Source: JBDTLH01 sp039934875 (GTDB taxonomy: Bacteria > Acidobacteriota > Terriglobia > Terriglobales > Acidobacteriaceae). From it: DNA of 13,097 nt. The notes under the pieces were generated by a model. That model did not search any database. It saw only the letters and a program-made list of their open reading frames with translations, and was not told the DNA's origin. The translations under genes and the position numbers were made by a program. Shown here piece after piece: positions 7,858 through 13,097 of the stretch; position 1 is the stretch's first letter, and each line of letters begins with the position of its first letter. Location of the stretch: the NCBI GenBank assembly GCA_039934875.1, contig JBDTLH010000086.1, forward strand, positions 1 through 13,097. Direction: 5' to 3'.

Positions 7858-8544
7858 CTACATTTGCGATCCCTTGGGCATGAATGATTTGTACACGCTG
7901 ATGTGGAAGACGCGCTGGTGGAACTCCTCTTCGGCGTCGATTTTGCCTTGGCGCTGCAAATGCAAAAGGTAGGCGCGGGCCCAGGTGAGCTCGGCGCGGT
8001 TCATACCCCGTTTGGCTATGTCCACGGTGGCACCGGTAAGGTGAGGAGAAGCAACATCGCCTTCACTGGGCGCGGCGTTCCCGTTGAAGGTGCGGAGCTG
8101 CTGCTGGAATTCGACGGTGCGAACGGCCGAATTCACCTGCAAAGGGCGATGAAAGCGCGCCCAGTGCGCGGCGGCGAACACGTTGAGGAACTGCCTGGTC
8201 CAGGGGCGGCAATAGCGGCGGTTTTCCGGCAGCGAGGAGGCGACTGTGATCTCGCGGTTGCCGGGCAATGCCAGGAGTTGCTGTTGCTGGGTAAGCTGGG
8301 CGAGTTCGCTGTCATCCTGGATGCGGCTGAGGTTATCGGTTTCGACCATGAGGTTTTGGTGGACCAGCGACTCCAGGGTGCCGCGCAGGGGCGAGAAGAC
8401 CGCGACCCGCTTGCGGGAGCGCTTGATCTTGAGCGGTTTGTGATGTCGCGGGCGCAGCGCATGCGCGTGGTGGGGACGGGTGGGCCGCGCGAAAGCGGGG
8501 CAGCAGAGCAGCAGGATGACGAAGGCGAAGAAGAGTGTACGCAT
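7858..8544 (-). CDS. Exported DUF5715 family protein, M15-peptidase-like fold
   Basis: A 228-residue protein with a signal peptide (MRTLFFAFVILLLCCPAFA) and then a very basic, His-rich linker (about 20-46). I chose ATG at 8544 because the signal peptide begins there; the frame is open to a TTG at 8574, but that would put ten polar residues ahead of it. Both starts lack a strong ribosome binding site. The C-terminal half resembles D-Ala-D-Ala carboxypeptidases of the M15/VanY type: NSAVRTVEFQ (138-147), SPHLTGATVDI (166-176) and VFHISVYKSF (212-221). His168, Asp175 and His214 are in the right order to be the three zinc ligands, with a Glu-rich EEEFH segment (206-209) before the last. I believe this family is catalogued as DUF5715. 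A periplasmic cell-wall role is plausible but unproven. It is divergent from the tetR operon and convergent with higA. Confidence 0.8.
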   Translation of the reverse strand: MRTLFFAFVILLLCCPAFARPTRPHHAHALRPRHHKPLKIKRSRKRVAVFSPLRGTLESLVHQNLMVETDNLSRIQDDSELAQLTQQQQLLALPGNREITVASSLPENRRYCRPWTRQFLNVFAAAHWARFHRPLQVNSAVRTVEFQQQLRTFNGNAAPSEGDVASPHLTGATVDIAKRGMNRAELTWARAYLLHLQRQGKIDAEEEFHQRVFHISVYKSFMPKGSQM

Positions 8545-8597
8545 GATGGATCGGGTCCCAACCAGATTCAACAAGACTACCGGATAGGAGCGGTGAA

Positions 8598-8622
8598 CGG
8601 AGGTACTTGCAGGATACCTCCG
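8598..8622. promoter_or_regulatory. Perfect inverted repeat upstream of tetR
   Basis: CGGAGGTA (8598-8605), 9 bases, TACCTCCG (8615-8622): an 8-bp perfect inverted repeat. Its spacer contains TTGCAG, the candidate -35 box for tetR. It may be a second operator, centred about 34 bp from the TetR-type palindrome, or an RNA hairpin. It sits in the 110-base divergent region between the DUF5715 gene and tetR. Confidence 0.45.
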
Positions 8623-8635
8623 GGCAATTTAATAT
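8607..8635 (+). promoter_or_regulatory. Candidate promoter of the tetR-exporter operon
   Basis: TTGCAG (8607-8612), a 17-base spacer, and TAATAT (8630-8635) in an AT-rich patch that is unusual for this window. The match is partial (3/6 and 4/6). Transcription would begin near 8642, inside the palindrome at 8638-8651, which leaves only about 13 bases before the ATG and no Shine-Dalgarno. Confidence 0.4.
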
Positions 8636-8637
8636 TA

Positions 8638-8651
8638 ACTAACCAGTTAGT
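8638..8651. promoter_or_regulatory. TetR-family operator candidate
   Basis: ACTAAC-CA-GTTAGT is a perfect 6-bp palindrome with a 2-base centre, ending 3 bases before the tetR ATG. Palindromes built on ACTAAC/GTTAGT are a familiar form of TetR/AcrR-type operator. A repressor bound here would cover the predicted transcription start, consistent with autorepression of the whole tetR-hlyD-ATPase-permease unit. Confidence 0.7.
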
Positions 8652-8654
8652 CAG

Positions 8655-9410
8655 ATGGCACGCACAGACTCAACCCGCAAAGGTGTTGCCGGAGGCGAAA
8701 GCGCGCGCGCGGCGATCCTTAACGCCGCGCTAACTATATTTTCCCGCGAGGGGGCGGCGGGAGCGCGCACTGAGGAGATCGCGCGGGCCGCAGGGGTCAA
8801 TAAGGCGCTGCTCTATTACTACTTCGAGAACAAAGACGCGCTGCTGGGGGCGGTGCTGGAGCACGTCATGGGACAAGTGGTGCCAGGGCTGATCACCGCC
8901 ATTGACACCGCAGGGACACCGCGCGAGCAAGTGCTGGCGTATATCCATATGCACTTCGATGCGATTGCCTCGAAGCCCCGCATTTCGCGCCTCATTCAGT
9001 ATGAAATTCTGCGCGCGGCGGAGGGAAACCCGAGCCACATGCTGTTGATCGCCGAGCGCTTCAACCGGCCTCTGTCGCGGCGCTTGCAGCGTACGGTTCA
9101 AGAGGGGATCGACTGCGGCGATTTCGTCCCCTCTGACGCAAAACAAGTCGTGCTCTCGATCCTGAGCCTGGTGGTCTTCTACTTCATGACCGCGCCAGTG
9201 ATTCAACTCGTCGCCGGCTATGACCCTTACGATGCGGCGAGACTCGCTCAGCGGAAAGCCGCGGTCATCGATTTTGTCACCCACGCCCTGTTTGTCGCGA
9301 GGAGCGCGAACAAGAGTCCGGCCACTACCGCGGAAAGAGTTACCCGAACGGCGGGCAAAACCATGGGCCGGCCGAATAAGAAAGGAAGGCCCGGTGAACG
9401 CAAGAAATAA
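8655..9410 (+). CDS. TetR/AcrR family transcriptional repressor, likely local regulator of the exporter operon
   Basis: A 251-residue TetR-family regulator, longer than the usual 190-220. The N-terminal DNA-binding domain is clear: ARAAILNAALTIFSREGAAGARTEEIARAAGVNKALLYYYFENKDAL with the helix-turn-helix at about residues 38-57. The C-terminal ligand domain (about 70-220) is helical and not specific enough to predict the ligand. The extra length is a basic tail (about 222-251) containing GRPNKKGRPGERKK, which resembles two AT-hook cores. The ATG at 8655 is chosen because it directly follows the palindromic operator; no Shine-Dalgarno is seen. The 3' end overlaps the hlyD-type gene by 17 bases. 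Position as first gene of the operon, with an operator at its own start, argues for autorepression and induction by an exported compound, as in the E. coli cecR-ybhGFSR arrangement. Confidence 0.92.
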   Translation: MARTDSTRKGVAGGESARAAILNAALTIFSREGAAGARTEEIARAAGVNKALLYYYFENKDALLGAVLEHVMGQVVPGLITAIDTAGTPREQVLAYIHMHFDAIASKPRISRLIQYEILRAAEGNPSHMLLIAERFNRPLSRRLQRTVQEGIDCGDFVPSDAKQVVLSILSLVVFYFMTAPVIQLVAGYDPYDAARLAQRKAAVIDFVTHALFVARSANKSPATTAERVTRTAGKTMGRPNKKGRPGERKK

Positions 9411-10461
9411 AGTATTCACGCTGTTCGGCATCATCCTGATCGCATCGGCAAGCTATTACTTTCTGACCACCAACCACTCCAGCGATTACGTGATTATCGG
9501 CACCGTGGATGCGAACCAGGTAGTCGTCAGTCCCATGATTGCGGGGCGACTCGAGAAGCTAAACGTGGAAGACGGCACGGCGGTGAAGGCCGGAGAGGTG
9601 ATCGCGGTGCTGAATCCAGATGAATTGCGGGCGCAGGAGCAGGCATCGGAGGCGACGCTCGCGGGGGCGGAGCATCGAGTGGGCGAGACCAGCGCTTCGC
9701 TCAAACTGGCGCGCGGACAGACGTCGAGCACGGTCAAGCAGGCAGAGGCGCAGGTCGCGAATGCGGAAGCGCAGTTACAGGCGGCACAGGCGAATGTGAC
9801 CCGGTCGCAGCAAAGCTATGACCGCATCTTTCCGTTGATGAAGGCGGGGGTTGCTTCGAAGCAAGATGCAGATAATGCGGCCTCTGATCTGAGCCTGCAG
9901 AGGGCAAATGGGGCGGCAGCGGCGAAGGCAGTGGACGCCGCGCAAGCGAACCTGCTGGTGGCGCGCGCGGGGACCAACCAGGCGAACGCCGCCGAGCGCA
10001 TCGTGGACGAGTCACGCTCCCAGGCGGCGAACGCGAAGTTCCAACTGAGCGCCATCGCGACGCAACTCGGATACACCACCGTCAACGCTCCAGTGGATGG
10101 CGTAGTGACTACCCGGGTCGCGCGCCAGGGCGAGGTGGTGAATGCCGGCTCTCCCATTGTAGTAGTCGTGGATCTGAACGACACGTGGGTGTATGCCGAT
10201 GCGCCCGAGACCATGGCGGTGGACATCGCGCTGGGGGACACATTTAAGGTCCGATTGCCCAACGGGGAGATGACTACGGGCAAAGTGACCTACAAAGCGG
10301 CGGAGGCGGATTTTGCGACGCAGCGGGACGTGGGCAAGACCAAGCGCGACATCAAGGCGATTGCATTGAAGCTGGCGATTGACAACCACGAGCACAAGTT
10401 TGCTCCGGGCATGACCGCGGAAGTGCTGGTGCCGAAGAAGATGCAAGGGGCGGCGCAGTGA
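9394..10461 (+). CDS. HlyD/EmrA-type periplasmic adaptor (membrane fusion protein)
   Basis: A 355-residue adaptor that should link the inner-membrane ABC exporter encoded downstream to the periplasm or an outer-membrane channel. One N-terminal membrane segment (about residues 7-25, FTLFGIILIASASYYFL) is followed by the first half of the lipoyl domain (VIIGTVDANQVVVSPMIAGRLEKLNVEDGTAVKAGEVIAVLNP). A long Ala/Gln-rich coiled-coil hairpin spans about 75-225, then the second lipoyl half (YTTVNAPVDGVVTTRVARQGEVVNAGSPIVVV) and a beta-barrel domain. I chose GTG at 9394: it has AGGAAGG (9383-9389) in front and puts the membrane segment at the N-terminus. The frame is open back to 9220, but the extra 58 residues are basic, not family-like, and overlap tetR. 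Its TGA overlaps the GTG of the ATPase gene by 4 bases (GTGA). Confidence 0.93.
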   Translation: MNARNKVFTLFGIILIASASYYFLTTNHSSDYVIIGTVDANQVVVSPMIAGRLEKLNVEDGTAVKAGEVIAVLNPDELRAQEQASEATLAGAEHRVGETSASLKLARGQTSSTVKQAEAQVANAEAQLQAAQANVTRSQQSYDRIFPLMKAGVASKQDADNAASDLSLQRANGAAAAKAVDAAQANLLVARAGTNQANAAERIVDESRSQAANAKFQLSAIATQLGYTTVNAPVDGVVTTRVARQGEVVNAGSPIVVVVDLNDTWVYADAPETMAVDIALGDTFKVRLPNGEMTTGKVTYKAAEADFATQRDVGKTKRDIKAIALKLAIDNHEHKFAPGMTAEVLVPKKMQGAAQ

Positions 10462-11456
10462 AGCCGGCGGCAGCGGACGGGACGATTGTGGTGGACCACA
10501 TCGTCAAGCGCTACGGAAATTTCACCGCCGTGGACGATGTCAGCTTCGATGTCGGAACAGGAGAGATATTCGGATTGCTGGGCCCCAATGGCGCGGGCAA
10601 GAGCACGCTGATCCGCATGATGACCACTCTCATTCCTATTACCTCAGGCCGGGCGATGATCAATGGATATGACGTCGCCAAGGACCCGGATGCCGCGCGG
10701 CGCTCCATTGGGGTGATTCCGCAGGCGATGACCAGCGATCTCGACCTCTCCATCGACGACAATCTGAACATATACGCCAAACTATATGGGGTCCCCAGAG
10801 CGCAGCGGGAGAAACAAATCAATGAATTACTCGCATTGGTGGACCTGACGAAGTGGCGCAAGGCAGACGTGAAGACGCTCTCCGGAGGCATGAGGCGGCG
10901 GGTCGAGATCGCGCGCGGGCTGGTACATTCGCCGGCGATCTTTGTGCTCGACGAGCCGACCACCGGGCTTGATCCAGTATCGCGCACCGCGGTCTGGGAG
11001 ATGCTGACCGAGATCAAGAAGGTACGCAACCTGACGATCCTGATAACCACGCATTATATGGACGAGGCCGACCGCTTGTGCGACCGCATCGCGATTGTGG
11101 ACCACGGCAAACTGGTGGCGCTCGATACCCCGAAGAACCTCAAGGCCAGCGTGCCCGGGGAAAATGTGATTGAGGTGCAGTTTTCGGGCGGCGATGTGTG
11201 GGAGCAGCGATTGGCGCAGCTCGCCGGAGTGCAGTCGGTGCAGCCCGAGGGCGCGAACATGTTTCGCGTGATGACGGCCAGCGGGGGCAAGACCACTACT
11301 GAGATCGTGGAGGCGGCGCTTGAACAGAAGGTGGAGATCCGGGCGCTAAATGTGCAGACCACTTCGCTCGACGACGTATTCATTCACTACACCGGACGAG
11401 CGCTGCGCGACAGCCTGCAATCCGCGGTGAACTACATGCCGGCGTTAAGGCAATAA
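10458..11456 (+). CDS. ABC transporter ATP-binding protein (ABC-2 type exporter, DrrA/YbhF-like)
   Basis: A 332-residue ATPase powering the exporter on the cytoplasmic face. Walker A LGPNGAGKST (41-50), Q-loop Gln89 in VIPQAM, signature LSGGM (141-145), Walker B IFVLDEP (161-167; Asp165, Glu166), and switch His199 in ITTHYMDEAD are all intact. A C-terminal regulatory domain of the DrrA/DUF4162 type follows (about 225-320). There is a single nucleotide-binding domain, unlike the tandem E. coli YbhF, so two copies would act per transporter. The start is GTG at 10458, overlapping the adaptor stop; AAGGGG (10445-10450) lies 7 bases upstream. The TAA stop abuts the permease ATG with no gap. The substrate is unknown; drug or lipid export is typical of the group. 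Confidence 0.96.
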   Translation: MKPAAADGTIVVDHIVKRYGNFTAVDDVSFDVGTGEIFGLLGPNGAGKSTLIRMMTTLIPITSGRAMINGYDVAKDPDAARRSIGVIPQAMTSDLDLSIDDNLNIYAKLYGVPRAQREKQINELLALVDLTKWRKADVKTLSGGMRRRVEIARGLVHSPAIFVLDEPTTGLDPVSRTAVWEMLTEIKKVRNLTILITTHYMDEADRLCDRIAIVDHGKLVALDTPKNLKASVPGENVIEVQFSGGDVWEQRLAQLAGVQSVQPEGANMFRVMTASGGKTTTEIVEAALEQKVEIRALNVQTTSLDDVFIHYTGRALRDSLQSAVNYMPALRQ

Positions 11457-12569
11457 ATGCACCGCTCACTTGCAATTATCGAGCGCGAGCTGCGCAAGTT
11501 CTTCCGCTCCCCGGCGCTGATGATCGTGGCCATGATCTTTCCCCTGGTGCAATTGGTGATTCTGGGCAATGCCTTTGGGGGCAAGATACACAATGCCAAG
11601 GTGGCGCTGGTGGATTACGATCACGGCCCGCAATCGGTGCGCCTGCGTGAGGCCCTGCGGGCGGTCGAGAACAACGCCCTCACCTACACCATTCAGGATT
11701 ATGGCAGTAATCGTGACGCGGTCCGCGATCTGACGAACGGCAAGATCAACGGAGTCGTGGTGATACCCGCTGAGTATTCGCGCAAGTACTATGAGCGGAC
11801 GCGACCGCAGATCGGACTGGTGGTGGACAACACGGACGGCTTCGTCTCTTCGGCGCTGGAGCAGAGCCTGACGGACGTGGTAAATGCATTCAATCAGCCG
11901 GTGGTTGCGCCGCGGCTCCAGCAGCAGATTGCGCTCGGAACTGTGGAGCTGTATCCGTATGTCGAATACATCAAGTATTTGCTGCCGGGGGCGATTACGC
12001 TGGCCATCTTCGTTGCGGTAGCGATCGGCGGCGGCATTGTCTATATAGACGATAAGGCGCGCGGCATCCACGAAGGCTACCTGGTAACGCCCATTACCAA
12101 GCTCGAATTGGTGCTGGGACTCACGGTGGCAGGCGCGCTCAAGGCCATGGGGGCGGGAATTGCGCTTACGTTTCTCGGGTCGTTTCTCGCCGGAGTGGGC
12201 AGTGCGTTCTCCCCGGGACGCTTCTTATGGTTGTTTCTTCTGATCGGCGTTACATCATTCGCTTTGATGGGCATGATGTCACTGATGATGGCGCGGGTCG
12301 AAGATCCGCTGGTGCCGCGCGCCATGTTTGGCATCTTGAATACATTGCTTTATTTTCCTTCGGGGGCAATTTATCCGGTGCAATCTTTTCCCAAGTGGTT
12401 GCGGGCGATCGCCTATGTGGACCCGTTCAGTTACGCGGTGCATGGCTTCAAGCAACTGTTGCTCAAGGATGCAGGCATCTCCGCCGTTTATGGAGACTTT
12501 CTGTTCCTGGGCGTATTTTGCGTAGTGACCCTGGCGGGAACGACGCTGTTGTTTAAGCGCACGTTGTAG
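11457..12569 (+). CDS. ABC-2 type transporter permease
   Basis: A 370-residue membrane subunit pairing with the upstream ATPase. The N-terminal cytoplasmic helix (RSLAIIERELRKFFRSP) leads into membrane segment 1 (about 20-38). A large periplasmic domain of about 135 residues follows, containing the family-typical VALVDYDHGPQS and NTDGFVSSALEQSL. Five further membrane segments lie at about 176-196, 217-245, 255-278, 288-308 and 345-366, with the conserved region FPSGAIYPVQSFPKWLRAIAYVDPFSYAVHGFKQLL. This topology (ABC2_membrane_3 type) is seen in the YbhS/YbhR and Drr-like exporters. Only one permease is present where ybhSR has two, so a homodimer is likely. The ATG follows the ATPase TAA directly, with AAGG (11447-11450) as a weak ribosome binding site. 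It is the last gene of the operon; no convincing terminator is seen in the 114 bases after it. Confidence 0.95.
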   Translation: MHRSLAIIERELRKFFRSPALMIVAMIFPLVQLVILGNAFGGKIHNAKVALVDYDHGPQSVRLREALRAVENNALTYTIQDYGSNRDAVRDLTNGKINGVVVIPAEYSRKYYERTRPQIGLVVDNTDGFVSSALEQSLTDVVNAFNQPVVAPRLQQQIALGTVELYPYVEYIKYLLPGAITLAIFVAVAIGGGIVYIDDKARGIHEGYLVTPITKLELVLGLTVAGALKAMGAGIALTFLGSFLAGVGSAFSPGRFLWLFLLIGVTSFALMGMMSLMMARVEDPLVPRAMFGILNTLLYFPSGAIYPVQSFPKWLRAIAYVDPFSYAVHGFKQLLLKDAGISAVYGDFLFLGVFCVVTLAGTTLLFKRTL

Positions 12570-12683
12570 TTGGTCGCGAGTCAGAGAGCAAGTTTGTACA
12601 GGAGAGAGATCGCGGACCAGGGCGCTGGCGCTACAGCGGCGGCTATTTTCCGCGGGCTGCTCCGGTACACTAGATAGAGACCC

Positions 12684-13097
12684 ATGCGGACTTATTCCAT
12701 CCCTCTTGGCAGTTTTTTCGGAGTACAGCTTCGGCTGCATTTGACGTTCTTATTGCTGGGAGCGTTCGTGATCATACAAGCAGTGCAGGCGCACGCCTCA
12801 GTCGATCGCGGAATCGCGCTTGCGGTATTGATGTTGGTTGCGGTAGGGCTGCATGAGATCGGACATGTGATCGCCGCCGGCTTGATGCGGGTGCGATTGC
12901 GCTTGATTCTGCTGATGCCGCTGGGGGGGGTGAGTTTCTACGGCACCAGGAAGAGGGCCGATGCCTCGCAAGATCCTGCTCAGGGCGACGAAAAGCGCTT
13001 TCTGTCGCCTCGCCAAGAGACGATCATAGCGCTCGCCGGTCCGCTGGCTAGCCTGCTGGTTGCCGGAGCGGCAATTCTATACATATCGGCGACGATG
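12684..13097 (+). CDS. M50 family (site-2-protease-like) membrane metalloprotease, 3'-truncated by window edge
   Basis: 138 residues of an open frame running off the right edge. It begins MRTYSIPLGSFFGVQLRLHLTF, typical of soluble-facing N-termini in the S2P/SpoIVFB-like group. A membrane segment (about 20-35) precedes a second one that carries the zinc-binding HExxH motif as HEIGH at residues 57-61. LMPLGGVSFYG (78-87) corresponds to the conserved LxPLGG segment after the active-site helix, and LAGPLASLLVAG (117-128) to the conserved AGP motif. The third zinc ligand (the Asp of the NPDG/LDGG motif) would lie beyond the window. Members cleave substrates within the membrane, commonly anti-sigma factors; no substrate is encoded nearby. 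The ATG at 12684 has only a weak AGAGA in front. The preceding 114-base gap shows no clear promoter, so read-through from the exporter operon is possible. Confidence 0.9.
   Translation, partial: MRTYSIPLGSFFGVQLRLHLTFLLLGAFVIIQAVQAHASVDRGIALAVLMLVAVGLHEIGHVIAAGLMRVRLRLILLMPLGGVSFYGTRKRADASQDPAQGDEKRFLSPRQETIIALAGPLASLLVAGAAILYISATM

Noticed and set aside
8545..8574. TTG start adding ten residues to the DUF5715 protein
   Set aside because: The signal peptide begins at the internal ATG at 8544; the extension would bury it behind polar residues.
9220..9393. Upstream extension of the HlyD-type adaptor by 58 residues
   Set aside because: The extra residues are Arg/Pro/Ser-rich and lie within tetR. 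The GTG at 9394 has a good ribosome binding site and places the membrane segment at the N-terminus as the family requires.
12570..12683. Promoter-like TACACT (12665-12670) before the M50 protease gene and weak hairpins after the permease
   Set aside because: No acceptable -35 box lies at the right spacing, and the hairpin arms around 12635-12658 are mismatched, so neither can be called.

Overview
The window (about 13.1 kb, GC-rich, single-copy chromosomal in character) most likely comes from an Acidobacteriota (Terriglobia-type) genome. The best evidence is the 1,056-residue TonB-dependent receptor with an N-terminal carboxypeptidase-regulatory-like domain, a type that is greatly expanded in that phylum. 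The DUF5715/M15-like exported protein and a kinase-STAS pair placed between housekeeping genes fit the same origin. This assignment is inference from protein character; no rRNA is present.

Layout. 1-1605 (+): the C-terminal half of UvrA, cut by the left edge. 1771-4941 (-): the Oar-like TonB-dependent receptor, convergent with uvrA. 5240-5473 (+): zinc-binding ribosomal protein L31 (rpmE), divergent from the receptor, with a near-consensus promoter and a downstream hairpin. 5640-6460 (+): a two-gene partner-switching module, an RsbW/SpoIIAB-like kinase followed by a STAS antagonist, overlapping by one base and closed by a strong intrinsic terminator. 6705-7187 (+): a small exported OB-fold protein. 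7255-7850 (+): a HigB/HigA-type toxin-antitoxin pair whose toxin frame is broken by an apparent one-base loss just before its last three conserved residues. 7858-8544 (-): an exported DUF5715/M15-peptidase-like protein. 8655-12569 (+): a four-gene export operon (TetR repressor, HlyD-type membrane fusion protein, ABC ATPase, ABC-2 permease) with overlapping or abutting genes and a palindromic operator next to the tetR start codon. 12684-13097 (+): the N-terminal part of an M50 site-2-protease-like membrane metalloprotease, cut by the right edge.

How the genes work together. The tetR-hlyD-ATPase-permease set reads as one self-regulated transcription unit that builds an inner-membrane ABC-2 exporter with a periplasmic adaptor, probably for drug or lipid-like substrates; the substrate cannot be read from sequence. 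The kinase and STAS protein form a phosphorylation-controlled anti-sigma/antagonist switch whose target sigma factor and phosphatase lie elsewhere. HigBA is an autoregulated-looking TA cassette with a promoter that predicts a nearly leaderless toxin mRNA.

I do not see a clearly new multi-gene system. The observations most worth checking are the HigB frameshift, the two inverted repeats controlling the exporter operon, the leaderless higBA promoter with an overlapping palindrome, and a repeated CTGCCAT element in the receptor-gene leader that could fold in two alternative ways next to the ribosome binding site.
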